From Paraburkholderia sp. DHOC27 (GTDB lineage Bacteria; Pseudomonadota; Gammaproteobacteria; Burkholderiales; Burkholderiaceae): a stretch of DNA of 64,000 bases. The stretch spans positions 113 through 64,112 of the forward strand of contig NZ_QVQV01000005.1 in assembly GCF_003429005.1 (NCBI RefSeq). The letters run 5' to 3'. The translations under genes were made by a program, and so were the position numbers. Of this stretch, positions 25,533-34,031 are shown one piece after another (position 1 is the first letter of the stretch; every line of letters starts with the position of its first letter). The notes beneath the pieces are model-generated. The model was not told the DNA's origin. It did no database searches and saw nothing but the letters and a program-made list of their open reading frames with translations.

Positions 25533-25642
25533 ATTTTTGGTTTTTCGATTTTTGCTTTTGGTTTTTTGTTTGTTCTGGTTTTGTTTGGGGTCCTTTGTTT
25601 TTTCTTGCTTCTTTTTGCCACGCTGTGCGGTCGGTCCGCGGC

Positions 25643-25819
25643 GTTGGCCTTTCCTTGTTTTCTTTTTGGTTTATTTGCGTTGCCCCTGTGCGGGGCGGCA
25701 CCTACTTTTCTTTGCCGGCCGCAAAGAAAAGTAGGCAAAAGAAAGCGGGCTCACACCGCTAGCTTGTAGGTGTCCACCTCGCTACGCTTGCGGCGTTGGT
25801 CCGAGACAAGACCTTCCCT
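25643..25819 (+). repeat. Left arm of a long inverted repeat (about 175 bp)
   Basis: This stretch recurs as its near-identical reverse complement at 26274-26449. Shared blocks include TTGGCCTTTCC, GCGTTGCCCCTGTGCGGGGC, the 35-bp palindrome, and the segment around TAGGTGTCCACCTCGC and CCGAGACAAGACC. It does not look coding; the ORFs over it are T-rich artefacts. Confidence 0.85.
25701..25735. repeat. Perfect 15-5-15 palindrome, copy 1
   Basis: CCTACTTTTCTTTGC, spacer CGGCC, GCAAAGAAAAGTAGG. It can form a strong hairpin on either strand. From general familiarity, this motif is scattered through Paraburkholderia intergenic regions; copy number here was counted only within the window (two). Confidence 0.9.
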
Positions 25820-25965
25820 CGCATTTCCCTCGCTCGCGGCACAGCAGTCATTCATCCCGCTCCGCACGCCGTGCGTCGCCAGCCGGGTCCGCTAAGGCCT
25901 ACGCGCTCCGCGCCTGGCCCGATACCCCCTCCCCTCCACCTGGGCTTCCCCAACTGTCTTCACCT

Positions 25966-26136
25966 AGCTGCGTTCGTTTAGCTGCGTTCGTTTAGCTGTG
26001 TGCATTAGCTGTGTGCATTAGCTGTGGGTGTTTGGCTGTGGGTGTTTGGCTGTGGGTGTTTGGCTGTGGGTGTTTGGCTGTGGGTGTTTGGCTGTGGGTG
26101 TTTGGCTGTGGGTGTTTGGCTGTGAGTTTTAGCTTG
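25966..26136 (+). repeat. 13/14-bp tandem repeat array
   Basis: About 12 units. Early units are AGCTGCGTTCGTTT (2) and AGCTGTGTGCATT (2), later ones are variants of GGCTGTGGGTGTTT (about 8). Units are contiguous, with no spacers. It lies between the two inverted arms. Confidence 0.9.
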
Positions 26137-26273
26137 TGCTTTGGGGTGTTGGGCTGCGAGGCTACTGGCTCGCATGGCGGATGACGCATAACGAAGAGCT
26201 GTTATGCCCTTCAACGGAGCGCGAAGCGCGAAGTGGAGCGGATGACTGCCTGGTCACGGGAGGGTAGTGATGT

Positions 26274-26449
26274 GGGGGACGGTCTTGTCTCGGACCAACG
26301 CCGCAAGCGTAGCGAGGTGGACACCTACAAGCTGGCGGTGTGAGCCGCTTTCTTTTGCCTACTTTTCTTTGCGGCCGGCAAAGAAAAGTAGGTGCCGCCC
26401 CGCACAGGGGCAACGCTAATAAACCAAAAACAAAACAAGGAAAGGCCAA
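26274..26449 (-). repeat. Right arm of the long inverted repeat
   Basis: Near-identical reverse complement of 25643-25819. About 455 bases of non-coding sequence with the tandem array separate the arms. Confidence 0.85.
26358..26392. repeat. Perfect 15-5-15 palindrome, copy 2
   Basis: CCTACTTTTCTTTGC, spacer GGCCG, GCAAAGAAAAGTAGG. The stem is identical to copy 1; the spacer is its reverse complement, consistent with the arms being inverted copies. Confidence 0.9.
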
Positions 26450-26516
26450 AGACCAAAGGCGCAACGAACAAAAGACCAAAAACCAACAGCGCCGCAGGCA
26501 AAAAAACCCCAAAAAC

Positions 26517-27737
26517 CTAAACCAATACCCCCGGCACCGGCCGCCCATGCCATCTAACAACTAACAAACGCCCCAGATAACAAAGCACCCCGGCAACGCC
26601 AATAGTAACCCCCATACCCGTCGGCGAAACGCCCTCCCACAGACCAACAGCAACACTGGACAACGCCCCCAGCGCCAACTGCACCGCCCCAAACACCGCC
26701 GCGGCCGCGCCGGCATTCTGCGGATACCGATGCATCAAATCCGTCGTGCAATTCGCCGACAACAATCCCACCACGCCCACCACGAAAAACAACCCGGCAA
26801 CGATCGACCACAACCCGCCCCACCCGGTCAAACACACCAGCGAAACGAACAGCGACGCGCAACAACTCACCAGTGCCGAGAACGAAATGATCCGAAGCGA
26901 TCCAAGCCGACCGATCAACCGCGTGTTCAGAAAGTTGCCGAACATGATCCCCACGATATTCAGCCCAAACAAAAATCCATAGTGCTGCGCCGAGACGTGG
27001 AAGTACTCGATATAAACAAACGGTGTCGCCGTGATATACGCAAACATCGAGGCAAACGCCATCCCGCCGCACAACATGTGCCCCCACGCCACCGGGTCGC
27101 GCAGCAATTTGCCGTACGCGGCGAACGATTTCAGCACCGCCGCATGTTTGCGCTTCTCGCGCGGCCATGTCTCCGGCACCCGCAAATAAGCTGTTACCGC
27201 GCACACGGTTCCGAACAGCGTCAGCGCCACGAACACGACGCGCCAGCCGCCCAGCAACAGCAACTGGCCGCCAATCAATGGCGCCAGCAGCGGACCAATC
27301 GACGTCACGATCGACAGCATCGACAACACTCTCGCCGCGTCGGTCGGTTCGTGGGCGTCGCGGGCAATCGCGCGCGCCAGCACCGATGCCGCGCCTGCGC
27401 CCAACGCCTGCACGAAGCGGAACGTCACCAGCGATCCAATCGAAAACGACAGCCCGCACGCAATGCTTGCCAGCGCATACATGATGATGCCGCCCAGCAA
27501 CACCGGCCGGCGTCCGAACGAATCGGACAGCGGTCCGTACAGCAGCATGCCCACCGAGAAGCCCAGCATGAAGCTCGTGAGCGTCGTTTGCGCAGCACCT
27601 GTCGAGACGAGAAACGCCTGCGCGATGGACGGCAAACTCGGCAGGTACATATCAATCGAAATCGGCCCGCACGCGGCCAGCGCGCCAAGCAACAGAATCA
27701 GCCGGCCATCGGGCCGGCGCGGGGTGACGTGAGACAT
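26517..27737 (-). CDS. Bcr/CflA-family multidrug efflux MFS transporter
   Basis: A 406-aa inner-membrane proton antiporter with 12 helices. Family marks are GALAACGPISIDMYLPSLP at helix 1, GMLLYGPLSDSFGRRPVLLGG (motif A between helices 2 and 3), FVQALGAGAASVLARAIARD (helix 4), and GTVCAVTAYLRVPETWP after helix 6. Relatives export bicyclomycin, chloramphenicol or sulfonamides; substrate here is unknown. ATG 27737 (MSHVTPRRPDG) is preferred to one eight codons upstream. No regulator gene is adjacent. The 3' end abuts the repeat region. Confidence 0.93.
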   Translation of the reverse strand: MSHVTPRRPDGRLILLLGALAACGPISIDMYLPSLPSIAQAFLVSTGAAQTTLTSFMLGFSVGMLLYGPLSDSFGRRPVLLGGIIMYALASIACGLSFSIGSLVTFRFVQALGAGAASVLARAIARDAHEPTDAARVLSMLSIVTSIGPLLAPLIGGQLLLLGGWRVVFVALTLFGTVCAVTAYLRVPETWPREKRKHAAVLKSFAAYGKLLRDPVAWGHMLCGGMAFASMFAYITATPFVYIEYFHVSAQHYGFLFGLNIVGIMFGNFLNTRLIGRLGSLRIISFSALVSCCASLFVSLVCLTGWGGLWSIVAGLFFVVGVVGLLSANCTTDLMHRYPQNAGAAAAVFGAVQLALGALSSVAVGLWEGVSPTGMGVTIGVAGVLCYLGRLLVVRWHGRPVPGVLV

Positions 27738-28176
27738 GGGAATCCGGAAGAGGCAGCCCATTCGCTGATGCGCCGGGCCGCAAAAATAGTGAAGCTGCTA
27801 AGGTGTGACTAAGGTCAATTGTACGCGACGGTTAACCCGGTGTGTCCGCGCGGCACGGTTCAGCGCTGCGCGACATGACGCAACCTGGCGCGACACGTTG
27901 GCCGCTACCCGCTGCATGCCGCATCGGCATCGGTAATCGCAGTCGCGGCCACGACCGCAAACCCAAAGGCAAGGCAATCGCGACCACAACCGCAACCGAA
28001 ACTGCAACCGAAACTGCAACCGCAACTGCAACCGCAACTGCAACCGCAACTGCAACTGCAACTGCAACTGCAACTGCAACTGCAACCAAAGCCAAACCCC
28101 AACCCAAACCCCATCCACCACGACCAATCGGTTAAGCTGCCGCTTCGCACCATCACCGTATCGTTGCTCGCTCGAC
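27738..28176. other. Divergent intergenic region with hexanucleotide repeat
   Basis: No supported gene. A frame of Ala/Thr repeats crosses it but is only the translation of the 6-bp repeat at 27978-28088. Confidence 0.6.
27978..28088 (+). repeat. Hexanucleotide tandem repeat (CTGCAA/CCGCAA/CCGAAA)
   Basis: About 18 six-base units of the form AACYGC/AACTGC run from ACCGCAACCGAAAC to CTGCAACC, becoming pure AACTGC at the 3' end. It lies about 90 bases upstream of the EVE-like gene start. Copy number is likely variable and would change promoter or leader spacing. Confidence 0.85.
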
Positions 28177-28797
28177 ATGACTGCCTTCCTGCTGATCTGG
28201 AGCCCCAAGAAGTGGCCTTGGCCGGAGTTGCCTGACGTCGCCAGACGGGTCGCCACCGGCGAAGCCGTGACGGACGTCTGGGGCTGCGGCGTCGCCCGCA
28301 GCATCCTGCCCGGCGACCGCGTCTTCCTGCATCGCGTCGCGCAGGAACCGCGCGGCATCTTCGGCTCGGGCTACGTCACACGCGCTCCGTACGAGGTGCC
28401 CGACGCCCACAGCAAACGTGGCTATCGGCTATGCATCGACTTCGTCTACGACTGGCTCGTGGACGCGCATCAGGCGGTCGTCATCCCCCGTGATGCATTG
28501 CGCGTGCATCCCTTCTCGGTACAGACCTGGGACGCCCAGGCATCGGGCACCTCCATCAAACCGGTGGCCGAGGGCGCGCTCGAGAAACGCTGGGCCGAAC
28601 TGACAGGCAAACGCAAGCCGCCCCCAATCGACTCAACCGGCCCACTTGGCCCGGCCGCCTCGCCGCCCGGCTCCGCCCAGTCCAGCAAGGTTTCCGCTCA
28701 TGCCGCCGCGCGGGCGAGATCAAACCTGGCTGCCCGAACAGCCTCGCCGGCCGCACCTCAGCCGGTGCCGAAGCCGGCCATCAAGCGGCTCCGGTAG
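28177..28797 (+). CDS. Stand-alone EVE/PUA-like modified-base reader domain protein
   Basis: 206 aa. Residues 1-120 resemble the N-terminal domain often found in front of HNH endonucleases and in EVE-family readers: MTAFLLIWSPKKWPWPELPD, WGCGVARSILPGDRVFLHRV, EPRGIFGSGYVTRAPYEVPD, then IDFVYDWLVDA. Such domains hold modified cytosine in a flipped-out pocket. Here no HNH or other nuclease follows. Instead residues 125-206 are a Pro/Ala/Ser-rich, basic tail ending in PAIKRLR, probably disordered. ATG 28177 follows the repeat region; no strong Shine-Dalgarno is seen. Partner or function is unknown; base reading is inferred from fold similarity only. Confidence 0.7.
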   Translation: MTAFLLIWSPKKWPWPELPDVARRVATGEAVTDVWGCGVARSILPGDRVFLHRVAQEPRGIFGSGYVTRAPYEVPDAHSKRGYRLCIDFVYDWLVDAHQAVVIPRDALRVHPFSVQTWDAQASGTSIKPVAEGALEKRWAELTGKRKPPPIDSTGPLGPAASPPGSAQSSKVSAHAAARARSNLAARTASPAAPQPVPKPAIKRLR

Positions 28798-29078
28798 CGC
28801 CCCGCTGCCCGCCAGCACCGGCCGATTCCGCGCGACTCCGGTACAATTTCAGCCAACAATCGGGTCCTTGCGGGGGCGCTGCGGGGTCGCCGCGCCAGAT
28901 GCGAGGCGGGTGTAAGGTCGGACACAGCAGGCGCGTGGCGAGGGTTTCGATAGCTCACCGCCGTCGGCTTGCCTTCCACCGGTCATCGACCCCATCGCAT
29001 CGAGGTCGCCCGTATCGCCCGTTGCGCGCGCCCCTGTGCAGCGCTCTCTGTGCATTCCTATCAGGCAGGTCTAACGTC

Positions 29079-30371
29079 ATGTCCAGCAATTCCAGAAACG
29101 AAGCGCTCTTCGAACGCGCTCAAGTCACCATCCCCGGCGGTGTCAACTCGCCGGTGCGCGCCTTCCGTTCGGTGGGCGGCACGCCCCGCTTCATCGAGCG
29201 CGCCCAGGGCGCCTACTTCTGGGACGCCGACGGTCAGCGCTACATTGATTACATCGGCTCGTGGGGCCCGATGATTCTCGGTCACGTTCATCCCGAAGTG
29301 CTCGAAGCCGTGCAGCGCGTGCTCGTGAACGGCTTTTCGTTCGGCGCGCCGACGGAATCCGAAGTGGCCATCGCCGAAGAAATCTGCAAACTGGTGCCGT
29401 CCATCGAACAGGTCCGCATGGTTTCGAGCGGCACGGAAGCCACCATGAGCGCGCTGCGTCTCGCACGCGGCTTCACCAATCGCAGCCGCATCGTCAAGTT
29501 CGAGGGCTGCTATCACGGCCACGCGGACAGCCTGCTGGTCAAGGCCGGTTCGGGTCTGCTGACCTTCGGCAATCCCACTTCCGCAGGCGTGCCGGTGGAC
29601 ATTGCGAAGCACACCACGGTTCTCGAATACAACAACGTCGCCGCGCTCGAAGAAGCCTTCAAGGCCTTCGGCAACGAGATCGCCTCGGTGATCGTCGAAC
29701 CGGTGGCCGGCAACATGAACCTCGTGCGCGCCACGCCAGAATTCCTGCAGGCGCTGCGCCGTCTGTGCACGGAATACGGCGCCGTGCTGATTTTCGATGA
29801 AGTGATGTGCGGCTTCCGCGTGGCGCTCGGCGGCGCGCAGCAACTGTATGGCATCACGGCCGACCTCACCTGCCTCGGCAAGGTGATCGGCGGCGGCATG
29901 CCGGCGGCGGCCTTCGGCGGACGGCGCGACATCATGGCCCATCTTGCGCCGCTCGGCGGGGTATATCAGGCGGGCACGCTGTCGGGCAATCCGATTGCCG
30001 TCGCGGCCGGCCTGAAGACCTTGCAACTGATCCAGGCACCCGGCTTCTATGACACGCTCGCCGCGCGCACCACGCGTCTCGTCGAGGGCCTCACTGGCGT
30101 GGCTCGTGAAGCCGGAGTGCCGTTCGCGGCGGATGCGCTCGGCGGCATGTTCGGTCTCTACTTCGCCGACAAGGTCCCCGCGAGCTTCGCTGAAGTCACG
30201 CAAAGCGACGTGCCGCGCTTCAATGCGTTCTTCCACAAGATGCTCGACGCGGGCGTGTACTTCGCGCCATCGGCGTACGAGGCGGGTTTTGTGTCGAGTG
30301 CGCATGACGACGCCATCATCGACGCCACGATCGAAGCCGCACGCGGCGCCTTCGCGTCGCTCGCAAGCTGA
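29079..30371 (+). CDS. hemL: Glutamate-1-semialdehyde 2,1-aminomutase
   Basis: A PLP enzyme that turns glutamate-1-semialdehyde into 5-aminolevulinate, the C5 entry to haem. 430 aa with the typical opening NEALFERAQVTIPGGVNSPV, GTEATMSALRLARGFTNR, EGCYHGHADSLLVKAGSG, the FDEVMCGFRVALGG block and the Schiff-base Lys in CLGKVIGGGMPAAAFGG. ATG 29079 is the family start; the longer upstream frame is not conserved. A TACAAT box at 28842-28847 may be the promoter -10, giving a leader of about 230 bases. ribD follows 64 bases downstream. Confidence 0.97.
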   Translation: MSSNSRNEALFERAQVTIPGGVNSPVRAFRSVGGTPRFIERAQGAYFWDADGQRYIDYIGSWGPMILGHVHPEVLEAVQRVLVNGFSFGAPTESEVAIAEEICKLVPSIEQVRMVSSGTEATMSALRLARGFTNRSRIVKFEGCYHGHADSLLVKAGSGLLTFGNPTSAGVPVDIAKHTTVLEYNNVAALEEAFKAFGNEIASVIVEPVAGNMNLVRATPEFLQALRRLCTEYGAVLIFDEVMCGFRVALGGAQQLYGITADLTCLGKVIGGGMPAAAFGGRRDIMAHLAPLGGVYQAGTLSGNPIAVAAGLKTLQLIQAPGFYDTLAARTTRLVEGLTGVAREAGVPFAADALGGMFGLYFADKVPASFAEVTQSDVPRFNAFFHKMLDAGVYFAPSAYEAGFVSSAHDDAIIDATIEAARGAFASLAS

Positions 30372-30435
30372 TCCGCGTCTACGAAGAGCAAGCACTACCG
30401 AACCGCATTTCGCCTCTCGCACTCAACGGACGCCG

Positions 30436-31554
30436 ATGTTCTCGCAAACCGATTTTGTCCATATGGAACGCGCGCTCGCTCTCGCGAAGCGCGGCATGTA
30501 CACGACCGATCCGAACCCACGCGTCGGTTGCGTGCTGGTGAAGAACGACGAGGTGATTGGTGAAGGCTTCACGCAGCCGGCCGGGCAGGATCATGCGGAA
30601 GTGCGGGCGTTGAAGGATGCCCGCTCGCGCGGTCACGATCTGCGTGGCGCCACGGCCTACGTGACGCTCGAACCCTGCAGCCACTTTGGCCGTACGCCGC
30701 CGTGCGCGAACGCGCTGATCGACGCGCAGGTCGGGCGGGTGGTCGCGGCAATGGAAGACCCGAACCCGCAGGTCTCGGGGCGTGGACTCAGAATGCTGCG
30801 CGACGCCGGCATCGAAGTGCGCTGCGGCCTGCTCGCCAATGAGGCGTACGAACTGAACATCGGCTTCGTCACGCGTATGACGCGCGGCCGGCCGTGGGTG
30901 CGCATGAAAGTGGCGGCCTCGCTCGACGGCCGCACTGGTCTGCCCTCGGGTGCAAGCCAGTGGATCACCGGCGAAGCGGCGCGCGCCGATGGCCACGCCT
31001 GGCGCGCACGGGCGTCAGCGATTCTGACGGGCATCGGCACGGTCCGCGAAGACGATCCGCGCATGACGGTGCGTGCCGTCGATACGCCGCGCCAGCCGCA
31101 ACGCGTGCTGATCGACAGCCAGCTCGACGTCCCGCCCACCGCGCAGATTCTGGCGGGCGCGCCGACGCTGATCTTCTGCGGCAATCTCGACGCGCGCCAC
31201 GCGGAACGCGCGGCGGCGCTGCGCGACCGCGGCGCTGAACTCGTGCAGTTGGCTAATCCGGCCGGCAAGGTCGATCTGCCGGCCGTGCTGAAAGTGCTCG
31301 GCGAGCGCAACGTCAACGAGTTGCACGTGGAGGCCGGCTACAAGCTGAACGGCTCACTGCTGCGCGAAGGCTGCGTCGACGAACTGCTGATTTACCTGGC
31401 GCCGAGTCTGCTCGGCATGGATTCGATGAGCATGTTCAACCTGCCTGCGCCGGCCACGCTCGATGAACGCGTGCGCCTGAATTTCCACTCGGTCGACCGG
31501 ATCGGCGACGACGTGCGCATTCTGGCGCGCTTCGAGCCGGCCACTGTCGGCTAA
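30436..31554 (+). CDS. ribD: Bifunctional pyrimidine deaminase/reductase RibD
   Basis: Second and third steps of riboflavin synthesis: deamination of the diaminopyrimidine and reduction of its ribose. 372 aa. The deaminase half (1-145) has the zinc site HAEVRAL and EPCSHFGRTPPCANAL. The reductase half (about 150-372) has RGRPWVRMKVAASLDGRTG, ASAILTGIGTVREDDPRMTVR and ELLIYLAPSLLG. It is followed 53 bases later by ribE. No FMN riboswitch was seen upstream, and the short gap to hemL suggests shared transcription. Confidence 0.97.
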   Translation: MFSQTDFVHMERALALAKRGMYTTDPNPRVGCVLVKNDEVIGEGFTQPAGQDHAEVRALKDARSRGHDLRGATAYVTLEPCSHFGRTPPCANALIDAQVGRVVAAMEDPNPQVSGRGLRMLRDAGIEVRCGLLANEAYELNIGFVTRMTRGRPWVRMKVAASLDGRTGLPSGASQWITGEAARADGHAWRARASAILTGIGTVREDDPRMTVRAVDTPRQPQRVLIDSQLDVPPTAQILAGAPTLIFCGNLDARHAERAAALRDRGAELVQLANPAGKVDLPAVLKVLGERNVNELHVEAGYKLNGSLLREGCVDELLIYLAPSLLGMDSMSMFNLPAPATLDERVRLNFHSVDRIGDDVRILARFEPATVG

Positions 31555-31607
31555 GCTTGGTCGATAAGGCACCCACAGCAATTCGAAACAGACAAGGAAT
31601 CGACACG

Positions 31608-32243
31608 ATGTTTACCGGAATCGTCGCGGCAGTGGGCCGCATTGAATCAGTCAAACCCCTCGGCAACGATGGGGACGCGGGTGTGCGTCTGAATGTCGAA
31701 GCGGGCGGCCTCGATCTCGACGACGTGCAGCTCGGCGACAGCATCACCATCCAGGGCGCGTGCATGACCGTGGTGGCGAAGACGGTGCATTCGTTCGAAG
31801 TGGATGTGTCGCGCGAGAGCCTGAATTGCACGGTCGGACTCGGTGAGCCGGGCGAAGTGAATCTGGAGAAGGCGCTGCGGGCGCACGACCGGCTCGGCGG
31901 CCACATCGTTTCGGGGCACGTCGACGGCCTCGGCACGGTCACGCGTTTCGCGCCAGTCGGCGAGTCGCATGAACTGCGTGTGCTTGCGCCGCGCGAGATT
32001 GGCCGCTATCTGGCGTACAAAGGTTCGATTACCGTCAACGGTGTGAGCCTGACGGTCAACTCCGTCGAAGATCGCGACGACGGCTGCGAGTTCTCGATCA
32101 ATCTGATTCCGCATACGGTGGAAGTCACCGCGCTCAAGCATCTGCACGAAGGCGCGCAGGTGAATCTGGAGATCGATCTGATTGCGCGGTATGTGGAGCG
32201 GATGCTGTCCACCTCGGAAAACGGCCGAAATCCGTTGAAATAA
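31608..32243 (+). CDS. ribE: Riboflavin synthase alpha chain
   Basis: Dismutates two 6,7-dimethyl-8-ribityllumazines to riboflavin. 211 aa with two lumazine-binding repeats: MFTGIVAAVGRIESV ... GDSITIQGACMTVV ... FEVDVSRESL, then LEKALRAHDRLGGHIVSGHVDG ... GSITVNGVSLTVNSV ... LIPHTVEVTAL. The family's near-invariant MFTGI start fixes ATG 31608, preceded by AAGGAA. Partner enzymes RibBA and RibH are encoded 16 kb away in the same window. Confidence 0.97.
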   Translation: MFTGIVAAVGRIESVKPLGNDGDAGVRLNVEAGGLDLDDVQLGDSITIQGACMTVVAKTVHSFEVDVSRESLNCTVGLGEPGEVNLEKALRAHDRLGGHIVSGHVDGLGTVTRFAPVGESHELRVLAPREIGRYLAYKGSITVNGVSLTVNSVEDRDDGCEFSINLIPHTVEVTALKHLHEGAQVNLEIDLIARYVERMLSTSENGRNPLK

Positions 32244-32410
32244 TCCGACCATTAAAAGCGCGGCCCCACCGGCGATCGCGTCTTTACCTTGGCCGGGCAT
32301 CGGGCGATGATGGAAGTTGGCAGCGGAACAATCTAATCTGGTAGTTATGTGTCGGCGTTAGCTCGTGATCGACCGGTGAGCGCGCCGCACAGTCGAACCC
32401 GGAGATCATC

Positions 32411-32698
32411 ATGCAGATTGCAAAAGTCATCGTCGGAGTGGCGGTCCTGTTCGGCGCCACCGTGGCCCATGCCGATGGATTCGACATCAAGCGGTCCATC
32501 TCGAACGGCCGGGAATTGCGCCTGCTGGAGCACACACCCGAATGCGACGGCGGTCCTGGCGCGTTCATCACGCGCAAGGGCAAGCAGCTCGATCAAACCT
32601 GCCATGTCGTGCTGACGCCGAAAGGCGCCACGGTAGAAATGCCGGCTTTCGAGCCACGGGTGTTCTTCCCGCGTGACACGCTCTACCCGAACTCGTAA
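32411..32698 (+). CDS. Small exported protein of unknown function
   Basis: 95 aa. A signal peptide (IAKVIVGVAVLFGATVAHADG, cleavage after Ala21 or nearby) precedes a 73-residue mature part with two cysteines (PECDGG and DQTCHVV) that may form a disulfide. It begins DGFDIKRSISNGRELRLLEH and ends PRDTLYPNS. GGAGATCATC precedes the ATG. Not recognised as a named family. It lies alone between ribE and the sugar transporter, with about 170 and 265 bases of spacing. Confidence 0.7.
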   Translation: MQIAKVIVGVAVLFGATVAHADGFDIKRSISNGRELRLLEHTPECDGGPGAFITRKGKQLDQTCHVVLTPKGATVEMPAFEPRVFFPRDTLYPNS

Positions 32699-32962
32699 GC
32701 GGGTTGCCTGGTCAGCAGCTTACGCAGTTATCCGCTGCGGCATCACTATTGGGTGAAATGACGGCATTCAGAGCCGGATGATTTATTCATTGCATTAACC
32801 CGAACGTCCACACTTCCTCCATCAGCGCCCCCATTCCCGTTTTCACCCCATAGTCACTGGCACCACTCGCGCCTATACTCCCCCTCAGCCGATTGGACGC
32901 CGCGCAGCGCGTAAAACAAGTCGAGCGTCACAAGTCGGACTCATAACCTGGAGGAAGACAAA

Positions 32963-33943
32963 ATGAAGCGATTCGTGTCCCGCTGTATGGTTGTGGTCTC
33001 AACGGTCATGGTCTGTTCACTTTCGGGACTGGCGCAGGCCGATGCGGGTCATCCCGTGGTGGCGTTGCTGCCCGGCGTGGTCGATCCGTTTTACTTCACC
33101 ATGCATCGCGGCGCCGAACGGGCCGCCAAAGAAGAAAACGTCGAATTGCTGTTTCAGGTTCCCAAAGAATGGAACACCAGCGAGCAGGTGCCGATTCTCA
33201 AGGCATTTATCGCCAAACATCCTGACGTACTGCTGATTTCGCCAGTCGACAAGCAGCAGCTCATTCAACCGCTGAAGGAAGCCGCGGACGCCGGCATCAA
33301 GGTCATCACCGTCGATACGTATATCGGCGACGGCCACTATCAGACGGGCAAGGGCGACGCCGATTTCCCCCTCTCCTATATCGCCTCGGACAACCTCGAA
33401 GGTGGACGCGTCGCAGCACGGGCGCTGGCCAAAGCCATCGGCGACAAGGGCACGGTCTACTGCGAGAACAACAAGCCCGGCATCTCGAGCACGGATGCAC
33501 GCGCCGAAGGCTTCGCGGACGAGATGAAGAAGCATCCGAATATCAAGGTGCTGCAAACGCTCTACAACGAGGATGACGCCAACCAGGCCGCCGCTCACGT
33601 CGCCGCCGTGCTGGCGCGCAATCCGGATCTCGCCGGCGTGTTCGGCGCCAACACCTTCTCCGGCAGCGGCGCGGCGCAGGGCGTCAAGGCGGCCGGCAAG
33701 CAAGGTGCGGTCAAGGTAGTGGTGTTCGATGCCGTTCCAGGCATCGACAAGGAGATCAAGAGCGGTCTCGTCGATATCGCGATTGCGCAGCGTCCCGACG
33801 AAATCGGCTACTACGGCGTCAAGTTCGCATCCGACGTGATCCACGGCAAGAAAGTGCCGACGCTCAAGAGCACGGGCTTCGAGGTTCTCGACAAGAACAA
33901 CATCGACCAGCCCGACATGCAGAAGTACATCTATTCGAACTAG
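32963..33943 (+). CDS. Sugar ABC transporter periplasmic binding protein (ribose/Frc type)
   Basis: 326 aa with a signal peptide (MVVVSTVMVCSLSGLAQADA) and the LacI/RbsB-like type 1 periplasmic fold: VVALLPGVVDPFYFTMHRGAERA, VLLISPVDKQQLIQPLKEAADAGIKVITVDT, YIASDNLEGGRVAARALA, GVFGANTFSGSGAAQGVKAAG. GGAGGAAG precedes the ATG. A TATACT at 32874-32879 may be the promoter -10. It is the first gene of a binding protein-permease-ATPase operon. The single-domain ATPase that follows makes the fructose/mannose/ribose FrcBCA system the closest analogue; the sugar itself is not determined. Confidence 0.9.
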   Translation: MKRFVSRCMVVVSTVMVCSLSGLAQADAGHPVVALLPGVVDPFYFTMHRGAERAAKEENVELLFQVPKEWNTSEQVPILKAFIAKHPDVLLISPVDKQQLIQPLKEAADAGIKVITVDTYIGDGHYQTGKGDADFPLSYIASDNLEGGRVAARALAKAIGDKGTVYCENNKPGISSTDARAEGFADEMKKHPNIKVLQTLYNEDDANQAAAHVAAVLARNPDLAGVFGANTFSGSGAAQGVKAAGKQGAVKVVVFDAVPGIDKEIKSGLVDIAIAQRPDEIGYYGVKFASDVIHGKKVPTLKSTGFEVLDKNNIDQPDMQKYIYSN

Positions 33944-34031
33944 CCGGCAACGCTGGCTGAAGTCATGGATCGTCCTCGCCGCGTGCGTTCCCGCGCACGC
34001 GGTGTCTGCTTCCGACAACGCGGATCACTTC

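Noticed and set aside
25393..25769. Phe/Leu-rich ORFs over the T-rich region after glk-hexR
   Set aside because: They are translations of poly-T repeats and of the palindromic element, with no start signals or family resemblance.
25966..26136. CRISPR array
   Set aside because: The 13/14-bp units are directly adjacent with no unique spacers and no cas genes nearby.
27842..28135. Ala/Thr-repeat protein
   Set aside because: It is only the translation of the hexanucleotide repeat; no ribosome binding site or conserved part.
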